Assembly: GCA_015065335.1 (NCBI GenBank)
Contig: SVQM01000003.1
Coordinates: 1 to 46,459, forward strand
Direction: 5' to 3'
Length of the DNA stretch: 46,459 nucleotides
Source: Oscillospiraceae bacterium
Lineage (GTDB): Bacteria > Bacillota > Clostridia > Oscillospirales > CAG-272
In this document: positions 1 to 8,900 of the stretch, piece after piece
Position numbering within the stretch: position 1 is the stretch's first letter
Layout of the letters: each line of letters begins with the position of its first letter
Notes under the pieces: generated by a model
What the model was told of the DNA's origin: nothing
The model's database searches: none
Seen by the model: the letters and a program-made list of their open reading frames with translations, nothing else
Made by a program: the position numbers and the translations under genes

Positions 1-956
1 CGGTTTACCTGATCCTCAAGGTTATTGTGGTAGATCATATCGTTCATATCCATGTCAAGACCGGCGTTGATAGCCATTCTTGCACAGTCACCGCCGTCAG
101 CGGCAACGCCCTGACGCTGAAGCTGGGTGATAGAATGGTCGTCACTTACAACGAATCCGTCGAATCCGAGCTCACCTCGAAGAACGTCGGTAAGAAGGTA
201 GCGGGAGGATGTAACAGGCTGACCGCCGACCTCATTGAAGGAGGACATAATGGTACGAACGCCTGCATTTACAGCACCTCTGTAAGGAGGGAGGTAGTAG
301 TTGCGGAGGGAGTAATCGGAGAGCTCAGCCTTGTGGTAGTCACGGCCGCCTTCGGCAGCACCGTAAGCAATGTAGTGCTTTGCACAGGCAGCAACCTTGC
401 CGGGCTTCTTCAGATCCTCAATATCATGGCCCTGATACCCCTTGACCATAGCGGCAGCCATCTGCTCACCGAGGTAAGGATCCTCACCAATACCCTCAAC
501 GGTACGTCCCCATCTGGGATCGTGGGACAGGTCGATCATGGGTGCAAAGCACCACATGATACCGTTGTTTGCAGCCTCACGGCCGATAGCCGCATAGGAC
601 TCCTCAACGAGCTCGGGGTTGAAGGATGCAGCAAGCGCAGTACCTACGGGGAATGCAGTATGGTGTCCGTGAATAACGTCACGGCCGAAGATTGCGGGGA
701 TTCCGAGACGGGACTTCTCAACAGCTTCCTTCTGCAGAGAGTTGAGATAGTCACGGGTCTTCTTCTGTTCTTCGCCATCCTCTGACCAGGGGCATTTGGG
801 GTAAAGGAAGCCGCCGAGCTGACCTTTGGCAAGTCTCTCTCTTACTTCGCCCTCGATACTCTCGTCACAGCCCCACTGCTGAAGCTGTCCGACCTTCTCT
901 GCAACAGTCATCTGACTGAGCAGATCATCTATTTTTTTCTCGATTTCGGGATTCAT
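1..956 (-). CDS. Glycoside hydrolase family 3 beta-glucosidase-like enzyme, N-terminal part
   Basis: This gene starts at ATG 956 and runs off the left edge, so only about 318 N-terminal residues are visible. GH3 enzymes hydrolyse terminal beta-linked sugars by a retaining mechanism. The visible part is the (beta/alpha)8 domain: the start resembles the family N-terminus (MTVAEKVGQL), followed by GRDVIHGHHT, PMIDLSHDPRWGRTVE, a CAKHYIAYG motif and GFVVSDD. The Asp at about residue 272 in VVSDD is the expected catalytic nucleophile. No signal peptide is visible, so it is probably cytoplasmic and acts on imported oligosaccharides. AAAGGAG lies 7 bases before the ATG, and a sigma-A promoter lies further upstream. 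The exact substrate (glucoside, xyloside or other) cannot be told from this part. Confidence 0.93.
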   Translation of the reverse strand, partial: MNPEIEKKIDDLLSQMTVAEKVGQLQQWGCDESIEGEVRERLAKGQLGGFLYPKCPWSEDGEEQKKTRDYLNSLQKEAVEKSRLGIPAIFGRDVIHGHHTAFPVGTALAASFNPELVEESYAAIGREAANNGIMWCFAPMIDLSHDPRWGRTVEGIGEDPYLGEQMAAAMVKGYQGHDIEDLKKPGKVAACAKHYIAYGAAEGGRDYHKAELSDYSLRNYYLPPYRGAVNAGVRTIMSSFNEVGGQPVTSSRYLLTDVLRGELGFDGFVVSDDHSITQLQRQGVAADGGDCARMAINAGLDMDMNDMIYHNNLEDQVN

Positions 957-992
957 ATGTAGTCTCCTTTGAAGGATATTTTTATTCATATT

Positions 993-1022
993 ATTATACT
1001 ATTTGTAGGGTTGGTTTGTCAA
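993..1022 (-). promoter_or_regulatory. Sigma-A promoter of the GH3 gene
   Basis: On the minus strand TTGACA (1022-1017) is followed by 18 bases and TATAAT (998-993), about 37 bases before the GH3 start codon. Both boxes are perfect consensus. Confidence 0.8.
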
Positions 1023-1059
1023 GGAATATGAGGAAATTGAGGATGTTGTTTTATTATTG

Positions 1060-1299
1060 TGTAGGGGCGGTCATCGGCCGCCCGTTACGTCAATCAAAAA
1101 CCATACGTCTCGGGACGGGGAACCCGTCCCCTACGGGTGATTGCAGATTGACAGGTATAGCATTATTCTGTGAAGAAATCGGATGATCATATTGTAGGGG
1201 AGGGGTTTCGCCTCCCTTTACGTCAATTCAAACCATACAAACGGGCTGTCGCGGGCACCGGTCCCTACGGTGAGATTGCTATATTGCAGGTATAACATG
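1060..1299. repeat. Two imperfect direct copies of an intergenic palindromic repeat
   Basis: Most of the 388-base gap between the GH3 gene and the first LRR gene is this repeat. Copy 1 (about 1060-1163) and copy 2 (about 1192-1299) share the same order of blocks: TGTAGGGG, a small palindrome (GGGCGGTCATCGGCCGCCC or GGAGGGGTTTCGCCTCCC), TTACGTCAAT, AAACCATAC, a second GC-rich palindrome ending in CCCTACGG, then GATTG, CAGGTATA and CAT. Both are bounded by GTAGGGG and CCCTAC. It encodes no protein. It resembles short non-autonomous or REP-like repeats common between clostridial genes, but the family name is not known to me. Confidence 0.7.
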
Positions 1300-1310
1300 T
1301 TTTACGTTAT

Positions 1311-1336
1311 AAAAAGGAGCCTCAGAAGAGACTCCT
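1311..1336 (-). terminator. Intrinsic terminator of the first LRR-dockerin gene
   Basis: Read on the minus strand, AGGAGTCTC, the loop TTCT and GAGGCTCCT form a 9-bp stem with one G-T pair, followed by TTTTT. It lies just after the stop codon at 1345. Confidence 0.85.
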
Positions 1337-1344
1337 ACAGGAAA

Positions 1345-3618
1345 TTATTTAAATGTTACATCCCATTTTGCAATGTACTTGAGAATAAGTGATGCATCCA
1401 TGAGATTCACCTTACCGTCACCGGTTACGTCGGCGGTATCAAGGTTCGGGGCGACCTCCCACTTGGCGATGTATTTCAGGATCATTGCAACATCGGTGAG
1501 GTTGATCTTGCCGTCACCTGAGGCATCACCGGGGACAGTTACGGGTACGATTATTGGGATAACCTCACGCTCAATTTCCTCACTGCAAACAGTACAGGAT
1601 TTTGTACGAAGTCCTTCAGTAGTCTCGGAGGGCTCTGTTATTATCACCCATTCACCGGAGATGTGTCCCGTGGCCGGGATAATTTCACCGGTTGTTATTT
1701 TCTCACCGCAACCGGTACAAACTGTATCACCGGTATATCCATCTTCGGTACAAGTTGGTTTAATATTTCTAATTGTATTTACAGATTTATGATCGCATTG
1801 TAACAACTCATATGGTATATTATTATTAATAGCATATGTATGGGCGTATGAATCTTCAAAACATAATATTTTGAGTTTATCACATCCCATAAAAGTATTA
1901 TAATAAACATTATCTACTATTTTTACTACACTTTTAGGTATAGTTACACTTTCGAGATTTGAACACATACAAAAAGATAATTCTCCGAGAGATTCTACAC
2001 CATTTGGTATAACGATATTGACAAGTCCGGTACATTCCAAAAACACAGAATTGTTGATTTTTTCTAGGCTTTCGGGAAGTGTAATATTTACCAAACTTTC
2101 GCATCTAGCAAAAATACCATATCCGAATGAAGTAATATTGTTTGACAATTTAATATTCTCAAGTTGTGTACATCTTGTAAAAGCATATTCTCCTATGCTC
2201 TCAACACTATCTGTCATAGTAACTGTTTTTAGATTTGTACAATTGACAAAAGTGTAAGGTTCAATCATTTTAATACCATTGGGAATATCAATTTTTTCAA
2301 GTTTTTCACACGATTCAAATGCTCTTTGTTCAATAGTTGTCATATTTTCCGGCATATTTACATATTCCAGATTTGTACAATAAGCAAATGCACTTGACTC
2401 TATAATATCAACACTTTTTGGTATATTTATTCCCGTAAGACTTTTACACATATAAAACGAACTATTTCCAATTATTGTAATACCATCATGCATTGTTACA
2501 TTTGCAAGGTTGGTACATTCCCGGAAGGTACCGTCTAATATTTCAGTTACACTCTCAGGAATAGTAATATCAGTAAGACTATTACAACCCGCAAATGCAT
2601 ATTCACCGATATTTGAAACACTATTGGGAATTGTTATTGACTTTATATTTATGCAATTACGAAAAGCTTCATTTCCGATATTTTTTATATCATCGTGAAG
2701 AATTATATTAGTTAAGTTAATACATTCATAGAAGGCTCCGTCATTAATCGTTTTTACACTATAAGGTATATCATACTCCACTTGAGGAATAGCAACAGGA
2801 TAACTAATCAAAGTTTCACCATCTTTAGTAAATAAAACACCATTCTCAGATTTATATTTCGTGTTCTCCGAAGAAACATTTATTTTCGTCAATTTTTCAC
2901 ATGCCGAAAAAGCCGCATTTCCAATGAATGAAATACTCGCCGGAATATCTATACTTGTAAGATTTGAACATAATACAAAAGCATAATCTTTAATACCAAT
3001 TACACCATTAGAAATCGAAATATTTTCAAGCTTTCCACAATTATAAAATGCTCTTTCACCAATATCATTTACACTACTCGGTATTACAATACTTGAAAGT
3101 TCGGTACAATCGTAAAACGCTTCATCGGGAATTCGTACTAGTCCTTCCTTTAAAGTAATATCTCCGCTAATGCTTTTTCGTACTTCATATATATGATTTC
3201 CTATGTAAAGTATATCATTTACCCAATTGTTTTCATCGTTATAGTAAGCGGTATTCTGAAATGCTGTATCGCTTATACTTTCTAAACTATCATGTACATT
3301 TATAGTTGTTAGATTACTACAATTATAAAAAGCTTTAAAACCTATTCTTATAACACTTGTCGGTATTGTTACTTCCGTGATTTTGTCACAATTCATGAAC
3401 AAAAAATCACCAATTTCTGTCACAGGATATCCATCGAGTGTTTCGGGAATAACAACATTACCACTAATGGATTCATCAACACCATTGATTGTAACTCCGC
3501 CATCCTCGTTCTCATAGTAGGTATAGTAGTTATTCTGGGAGCTAATTCTATTTAAAGGTATCATCAAAATAACCATCACCATTGTCAAAAATACCGACAT
3601 AATCTTTTTAAGTTTCAT
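1345..3618 (-). CDS. Secreted BspA-like leucine-rich-repeat protein with C-terminal type I dockerin
   Basis: The protein has 757 residues when started at ATG 3618, which has GGAGG 8 bases upstream. An in-frame ATG at 3720 would add 34 residues but lies inside the structured leader, so it is rejected. Residues 1-25 or so form a signal peptide (MKLKKIMSVFLTMVMVILM). Residues about 40-600 are about two dozen LRR_5/BspA repeats of the type SIGEYAFAGCNSLTDITIPES. Residues about 610-690 hold CxxC pairs (VCTGCGEK, SCTVCSEE). Residues 698-757 are a type I dockerin with two Ca-binding loops (GDASGDGKINLTDV and DVTGDGKVNLMDA) and the helix signature LKYIAKW. Dockerins bind cohesins on scaffolds or the cell surface, and LRR_5 domains usually bind host or polymer ligands. 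The LRR part is strikingly AT-rich, while the C-terminal part matches the local composition. The ligand is unknown. Confidence 0.93.
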   Translation of the reverse strand: MKLKKIMSVFLTMVMVILMIPLNRISSQNNYYTYYENEDGGVTINGVDESISGNVVIPETLDGYPVTEIGDFLFMNCDKITEVTIPTSVIRIGFKAFYNCSNLTTINVHDSLESISDTAFQNTAYYNDENNWVNDILYIGNHIYEVRKSISGDITLKEGLVRIPDEAFYDCTELSSIVIPSSVNDIGERAFYNCGKLENISISNGVIGIKDYAFVLCSNLTSIDIPASISFIGNAAFSACEKLTKINVSSENTKYKSENGVLFTKDGETLISYPVAIPQVEYDIPYSVKTINDGAFYECINLTNIILHDDIKNIGNEAFRNCINIKSITIPNSVSNIGEYAFAGCNSLTDITIPESVTEILDGTFRECTNLANVTMHDGITIIGNSSFYMCKSLTGINIPKSVDIIESSAFAYCTNLEYVNMPENMTTIEQRAFESCEKLEKIDIPNGIKMIEPYTFVNCTNLKTVTMTDSVESIGEYAFTRCTQLENIKLSNNITSFGYGIFARCESLVNITLPESLEKINNSVFLECTGLVNIVIPNGVESLGELSFCMCSNLESVTIPKSVVKIVDNVYYNTFMGCDKLKILCFEDSYAHTYAINNNIPYELLQCDHKSVNTIRNIKPTCTEDGYTGDTVCTGCGEKITTGEIIPATGHISGEWVIITEPSETTEGLRTKSCTVCSEEIEREVIPIIVPVTVPGDASGDGKINLTDVAMILKYIAKWEVAPNLDTADVTGDGKVNLMDASLILKYIAKWDVTFK

Positions 3619-3800
3619 TTTCTTTCCTCCAAAATTAAAAAAGTGCGCAGCCAAAGCCACGCACCAAAAACGCATAGCTCCGGTTCTGCTGCGACACAAC
3701 TTCATTCCTATATTATCCAAATAGAGACATGAAGACCAAAGCGATGCATTTTTAATAAAATGATCGCCTCTATTTGGATATATTTATTCAGTTGTGTCGC
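3619..3800 (-). promoter_or_regulatory. Structured 5' leader with antiterminator and terminator (riboswitch- or attenuator-like)
   Basis: A transcript from the promoter at 3807-3835 should start near 3800. Its first 110 bases fold into one long helix: 3800-3768 pairs with 3726-3691 (GCGACACAACT at the base, CCAAATAGAG at the top), capped by a hairpin at 3767-3741 (GCGAT/ATCGC). A 14-base one-sided bulge (3740-3727) contains CUUCAU, which could also pair with AUGAAG in the 3' arm. A 12-base linker follows, then GCUAUGCG (3678-3671), which can pair with UGCGUGGC (3663-3656). That second segment is also the 5' half of a terminator stem (3664-3643) followed by U6, placed 7 bases before the ribosome site. 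The two hairpins exclude each other. No known riboswitch consensus was recognised. Confidence 0.7.
3637..3664 (-). terminator. Leader terminator before the LRR-dockerin ribosome site
   Basis: On the minus strand GTGCGTGGC, the loop TTTG and GCTGCGCAC form a 9-bp stem (two G-T pairs) followed by TTTTTT at 3642-3637. Lying between promoter and start codon, it should stop transcription before the gene unless the alternative hairpin forms. Confidence 0.75.
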
Positions 3801-3806
3801 AATTTC

Positions 3807-3835
3807 ATTTTATCACAATGTACTTATGAAGTCAA
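3807..3835 (-). promoter_or_regulatory. Sigma-A promoter of the first LRR-dockerin gene
   Basis: On the minus strand TTGACT (3835-3830), 17 bases, then TAAAAT (3812-3807). The predicted start near 3800 coincides with the first base of the long leader helix. Confidence 0.8.
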
Positions 3836-3845
3836 GTAATTTTAA

Positions 3846-3903
3846 AGTTTTTGAGGGTGGGAGCACGAGGGAGGGAGCTTTTTTCAAAAAGTTCCCTCCC
3901 TCG
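3846..3903 (-). repeat. Interspersed hairpin element, copy A
   Basis: Arms 3866-3884 and 3885-3903 form a 19-base near-perfect inverted repeat (CGAGGGAGGGA plus T/A run). Read on the minus strand it is followed by a C-rich stretch and CAAAAACT (3865-3846). This is the same plan as the copies at 5389, 5525 and 39819. Confidence 0.7.
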
Positions 3904-3932
3904 CATAAAGCCCCCTCCATTCGTCCATAATA
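3903..3932 (+). promoter_or_regulatory. Putative sigma-G (forespore) promoter of the GerA-type gene
   Basis: GCATA (3903-3907), 18 bases, then CATAATA (3926-3932) fit the sigma-G consensus (GHATR, 18, CATNHTA). The gene encodes a forespore germination protein, so this fits its expected timing. No good sigma-A promoter is seen here. Confidence 0.5.
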
Positions 3933-3958
3933 GTAAAAAACACCCTTTGGAGGGAGCA

Positions 3959-5383
3959 ATGGATCAAATAAACGAAAAGCTTACTGGAGATTTTGCCACC
4001 GACACAAAAATGTTCGACACTCTCCTCCGTGTTGACGAGAGCTTTGATATAATCAAGAGAGAGATGGAAGTCTCCGGGACAAAGCTTGCCATGTACTACA
4101 TCGACGGATTTATCCAATCCGCATCAATGCAAAAGCTGATGATGCACCTTACATCCGTAAAGGATTTCGGTGACGGCTCCGATACTGCGGCTGCGAAATT
4201 TGCCGCTACGTCAGTGCCGAGTGTTGAGGTGGATGTGACAGATTCCGTTGATACAATGGTGACGATGGTGCTTGCAGGCTGTACAGTATTTTTTGCCGAT
4301 GGATTCGGAAAGAATGCCATAATCATAGATTCCCGGACTTATCCTGCACGAAATACGGAGGAGCCTGAGAATGACCGTGTTATGCGAGGAAGCCGTGACG
4401 GATTTGTTGAGACACTGATCTTCAATACGGCCCTTATCCGCAGACGTATCAGAGATACGGCATTTACCGTGGAATATGTATCAGCAGGGGAGAGCAGTCG
4501 TACCGATATGGCGCTGTGCTATATGGCAAATAAGGCTGACATGGATTATGTTGCAGAGCTTCGAGAGAAGATCAAAAATATAAAGACAGATTCTCTCGTA
4601 ATGGGACACAGAAGTGTTGCGGAAATGCTTATACGCAACCGTTGGTACAATCCTTTCCCAAAGATCAGATCTACCGAGCGTCCCGATGCGGCAGCAGCAT
4701 CAATACTTGAGGGAAATGTGGTGCTCATATGTGATAACAGTCCCGAGGCAATGATATTTCCCACAACTATCTTTGATTTTTTACAGGAGACCGACGACTA
4801 TTATTTCCCTCCGTTGACGGGAACTTATCTGAGGGTAGTCAGACATTTCATTTTCCTGTTTACAATGATCCTCACACCGCTGTGGTATCTGTTGCTGCTT
4901 CATGCGGATTCTCTGCCGCAGTGGATGTCATTTGTCGTACCGCAAAAGCCCGGTGCGATCCCCATTATTTTTCAGCTGTTCCTGACGGAATTTGCCCTCG
5001 ACGGTCTTAAACTCGCCTCTTTGAACACTCCCAGTGTGCTGTCAAATTCACTGTCGGTGGTTGGTGCACTCCTTCTCGGAGATTTTGCAGTGCAGGTTGG
5101 ACTTCTTTCGGTCGACGTGATATTCTATATGGCATTTGTGGCAATTGCAAATTTCACTCAATCAAGCTATGAGCTTGGTTATGCCTTTAAATATATACGG
5201 ATGCTGCTGCTTTTTTTGACAGCACTGTTCGATGTGTGGGGATTCATTATCGGTATTTTACTTGCATTAGTGCTTGTGGCAACAAATTCCACTGTGAACG
5301 GTAAACGGAATTACCTCTATCCGCTGATCCCATTTAACGGCAAAGCCCTTGCAAGACTTTTTTTCAGACTTAAAAAGGAATAG
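3959..5383 (+). CDS. Spore germination protein of the GerA/SpoVAF family
   Basis: The protein has 474 residues from ATG 3959, which has GGAGGG 4 bases upstream. The longer frame from 3851 would begin inside the hairpin element and is rejected. GerA-family A subunits and SpoVAF sit in the inner spore membrane and take part in nutrient-triggered germination and ion release. The soluble N-terminal half has the family hallmarks GFVETLIFNTALIRRRI and the basic NPFPKIRSTERPD segment. The second half (about residues 290-460) has four to five hydrophobic segments. No B or C germinant-receptor partners lie beside it, so an orphan SpoVAF-like role is as likely as a receptor subunit. A forespore-type promoter precedes it. 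Confidence 0.9.
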   Translation: MDQINEKLTGDFATDTKMFDTLLRVDESFDIIKREMEVSGTKLAMYYIDGFIQSASMQKLMMHLTSVKDFGDGSDTAAAKFAATSVPSVEVDVTDSVDTMVTMVLAGCTVFFADGFGKNAIIIDSRTYPARNTEEPENDRVMRGSRDGFVETLIFNTALIRRRIRDTAFTVEYVSAGESSRTDMALCYMANKADMDYVAELREKIKNIKTDSLVMGHRSVAEMLIRNRWYNPFPKIRSTERPDAAAASILEGNVVLICDNSPEAMIFPTTIFDFLQETDDYYFPPLTGTYLRVVRHFIFLFTMILTPLWYLLLLHADSLPQWMSFVVPQKPGAIPIIFQLFLTEFALDGLKLASLNTPSVLSNSLSVVGALLLGDFAVQVGLLSVDVIFYMAFVAIANFTQSSYELGYAFKYIRMLLLFLTALFDVWGFIIGILLALVLVATNSTVNGKRNYLYPLIPFNGKALARLFFRLKKE

Positions 5384-5388
5384 TTTTT

Positions 5389-5450
5389 ACAGGGGAGTAC
5401 CTTTTTTGGAAAAAAGGTACTCCCCTGTACCCCTCCCCAAAAAACTAAAA
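5389..5450 (+). repeat. Interspersed hairpin element, copy B (also terminator of the GerA-type gene)
   Basis: Arms 5389-5407 and 5410-5428 are a perfect 19-bp inverted repeat with a 2-base loop (GG). The arms end in T6 and A6. The flank ACCCCTCCCCAAAAAACT follows. It begins 5 bases after the stop codon and probably terminates transcription. Confidence 0.75.
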
Positions 5451-5524
5451 ATAAAATAACAAAAGTAAAACTTAACTATCTGAACTGATAATCATGAAAT
5501 ACCTTTGTTATAAAAATAGTTTAA

Positions 5525-5580
5525 AGCTTTTTGGGAAGGGGTGCGGGGAAACCCTTTTTCTCGAAAAAGGGTTTCCCCGC
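5525..5580 (-). repeat. Interspersed hairpin element, copy C (also terminator of mrnC)
   Basis: Arms 5543-5560 and 5563-5580 are a perfect 18-bp inverted repeat with loop TC. Read on the minus strand the flank is ACCCCTTCCCAAAAAGC, the same as copy B. It lies just beyond the mrnC stop codon, so copies B and C face each other between convergent genes. Confidence 0.75.
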
Positions 5581-5587
5581 ATAATAC

Positions 5588-5962
5588 TTATTCATTAGGA
5601 AAAGCGATGTTGAACAGCTCTACGGCACGTTCAAACTTACCACAGAGCCACAGATGTCCCATAAGAGCTTCAAGTCCCGTAGCTCGTCTGTAATCAACGG
5701 GAGAAGCACTTTTCGGAACATTACCGTGAACGCAGTTACGTCCTCGCTTGTAAACTGCAGTTTCCTCCTCAGTAAGCGTATCCTCGATCCTTGCAAGAGC
5801 AGCGGATTGTGCTGCCGCAGTTACAAACGGAAGGGCATAGTTGCCGGGATGTCCTGCACCTGAAGGAGAGGTGGTAAGCCTTTGTCTTACGATCAGCTCC
5901 CATACTGCATCACCGATGTAGGCGAGGCTTGCCGCTGAAAGAATTTCGGGTTTATCTGTCAT
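5588..5962 (-). CDS. mrnC: Mini-ribonuclease III
   Basis: The protein has 124 residues. Mini-RNase III is an RNase III catalytic domain without the dsRNA-binding domain, and it matures 23S rRNA ends in Firmicutes. The family pattern is clear: SLAYIGDAVWELIVRQRL near the N-terminus (Asp and Glu of the active site), YKRGRN, and DYRRATGLEALMGHLWL. ATG 5962 lies 2 bases after the upstream stop codon. A TTG at 5968 overlaps that stop and sits closer to the AGAGGA site, so either start is possible. It is the last gene of the moxR operon, although mrnC is more often found beside cysS. Confidence 0.92.
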   Translation of the reverse strand: MTDKPEILSAASLAYIGDAVWELIVRQRLTTSPSGAGHPGNYALPFVTAAAQSAALARIEDTLTEEETAVYKRGRNCVHGNVPKSASPVDYRRATGLEALMGHLWLCGKFERAVELFNIAFPNE

Positions 5963-5964
5963 TG

Positions 5965-8900
5965 TCAAATGATCCTCTTAATGTATCTGTATTTGATCCT
6001 TTCAAAACGGGAAAGACCTGCATATGCAGAAACGGTAAGTCTGTCTGTGAAGTCTGCGAGGATGTACATTTCCTCAGGAGTAAGACCGCCACCGAATTCT
6101 ACCTTTGCGACGAGCGAGAAGATCTGGTCAAGCGAATAGTCAGTCATTCCGCCGAAATCATCCTCAAGTCTCTCAGCATAGTCGCTGTATTGCTCACCTG
6201 TCTTAGGCGGATATCCGAGAAGTCCGAACAGACGGAATATAGTGTCGTCGAATTCTCTTGCGATGGGAAGAGTGTCTACCTTTCCTGTCATGAGAAGCTC
6301 TGTATCCATAGCCATTATAATATGTCTGTGCCTGTCGGCAACTACATTTTCGGCTTTTTTCATTATGCGCTTAATTATAAATCTTGCGATAAAGAAGATG
6401 ACTATTGATACTGCGATAACGATACCGGTGATCATGAGAATGAGCATCTGATCAACAGGCTCTTCCTCAGGCTCCTCTTCAACGGGGATCTCGGGTTCTT
6501 CCGGCTTCGGTTCTTCCTCGGGAGGAGTTTCAGGCTTAGGATCTGTAGGCTCTTCGGGAGTGAGGGGAATATCGGGAGTGGGATCAGCGATCTCACCACC
6601 GTTTCCTTCAACACTTTGAATGGGCTTATACATCTGATCCATGAATTCGGGAACAGTCTCATACGCAACCCATCCGTACAGAGGATAGTAGACCTCGATC
6701 CATGAGTGAGCATTCTCGTCGAGAGCATATCCCTTGTATTTAGCGGGAGCACCATCGGCATAGTTGAGTTCAAAATCTGTTACGAGATATCCTTCACAGT
6801 ATCTCACAGAATAGCCGTATTCACGAAGCAGAGTTGCTGCGGCAGTAGCAAAGTGAGTACAATAACCGTTCTTTGTTTCGGTAAGGAAGGAATCGAGGAC
6901 TGTCATAGGGACTTCGCCATTGTAAGGGGCAGGCTCAAGGGTATAAGTGTAATTATCCTTGAGATAATTTATGACTGTCATGACAACGTCATGCTGATCG
7001 ACTTCGTTTCCTCGGAGATCTTCGTAAACGGGTATAACATCTCTGAGCTTAGTGTTTCGTTTATAGCCTGCCTCGGCAAGAAGCTCCTCGGCAATAGATG
7101 TTACACTATCGCTGTAAACGGAGCTGCTGTACTTGAGGTATGCCCACTCACAGTAAGCTTCTTCAGTTTCAAGGAATTTATTGATCTCTTCTTTTTCCTT
7201 CTTCTGTTCATCAGGTTCAAGAGCCATGTATTTTGCGAGCAGTGAATCACCTGTGAGCTCAGGGTATCCAAGCCTTTTACATTCTTCAAGGAAAAGGCGG
7301 TCGATGTCACTGTAATCGCTCATTGATATGCGAACGGTACCGCGTCCCGTATCGTAATCACGCATATTATTTTGGCTTTGCGATTCAAGGACCTTTCGTG
7401 CTTCTTCATAGACATTTATGTATTTGACATAAAGATTGAAGTAATCGGCACTTCCGGAAAGACCGTCGGCAACATCGGGATCATTCAACTTTGACATGAA
7501 GGATATTGCGCTGTAATTAACATTCTGCTTAAAGAAACGTGAGGAGTATATCGCATCAAAATAAGCGGAGTATCTCGCATCGTTCTTTTTAAGTGAATCG
7601 TACCCCAGTATACCGAGATCGCTGTTCAGCGTAGGAGGAACGTAAACGATAAGGCTCTCACCGTTGATACGTCTGAGATGTATCTGACGAACATCAAATC
7701 CATAGTCTGCAAATCTCAGAATGGGGTTTGTCTCTTTTATCAAAGTGGATGTCGGGAACATATTTCCAAGGAAATATGTTTTGAGTATATCGGGAGTAAA
7801 GGTCTTTCCAAACTCAGTTCTGTATTCCACAACATCATCTGTGGTACCCGAGGTCCATTTACCCGACGCAGCGTCGAATCTCATACCGATCCAACCTCTG
7901 AGGTATACGGGATCCGGTCTCTCAGTCTCTACTGCAAGCATCTGGATCTGCTTGTATTTGGGAGAGTCATAGGTGAGAGTTCTCGGAGTCAGCTCGGCGA
8001 TATCCCCCATGTTATTAAGATCAATGTCATCGCCTCTGAGATATGCGGTAACATATTCTCTTGCAATAGACACGGGATCGTTAATAAAATCAATGGTGAC
8101 GAAATTACCTGTTATGGCAGAGAAGGGCAACCATACTGCAAGAGCCGCTATGAGAATTGCGGTACCGCTTGCGTATCCGCTTGCGGAGAGAGTCTTACGA
8201 GTGGCAGTTTCAGCTTCATTTCTCTTACGCCTTTTTTCCTTTGCGGCATCGCTCTTTTTCTTTTTATCCTCTTTCTTTAGATTGAGACGGCGAGCCTGCT
8301 CATCAGGAGAAAGGTTTTTAAATTCAGCTCTTTCTTTTGCAAGAGCTTTTTTTGCAGCTTTCTTTTCTGCTTTTGCAGTCTTTCGTGCAGCTTTTTTTGC
8401 AGCACGGGCTTTTTTCTTTTCATCCTTTTTTGCAGCAGCCGCCGCTTTCTTTGCAGCTTTTTTCTTATCTTTGTCAAGCTGATAAACAGCCGCCTTGGCA
8501 CGGCGTGCTTCCTTCTTGTCTCCTGTAAGCTCAATAGCGATGGCATATGCTCTTGACGCTGCTTTATCAAGTGCAACTTTTTTTGCTTTTTTCTCGAGCT
8601 TTTTGTCTTTTTTCGCTTTTTTCTTTGCAGCTTTTTTTGTTTTTTTCTCAAGTTTTAATGCTTCGTAGTTACTGAATTTCCGTTCGTACAGCAGGAGAGA
8701 GAGCTCTCCGAAAATGAATATCAGCACCATGGAAACACCTGCGTTTCCTTCGGTGAGATTGTACATGAAAACGGGAAGGATAACAACGATGCTGAGAAGC
8801 ACGGCAGAGAAGGTATGTACCTTTCTGAGGAGCGATATTGCAAGGATGACTGCAATTATTGCTGCAAGGACCGCACATCCCACACCCATCACAAGAGTAT

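Noticed and set aside
27..785. Open frame of 252 codons on the plus strand
   Set aside because: It is antisense to the GH3 gene, which has strong family motifs on the other strand.
3691..3800. Long inverted repeat as an invertible promoter switch
   Set aside because: The repeats lie downstream of the -10 box, so inversion would not flip the promoter, and the repeat fits a leader RNA helix better.
8277..8651. Second minus-strand frame rich in Lys and Arg
   Set aside because: It is an alternate frame of the Lys/Ala-rich tract with no ribosome site.
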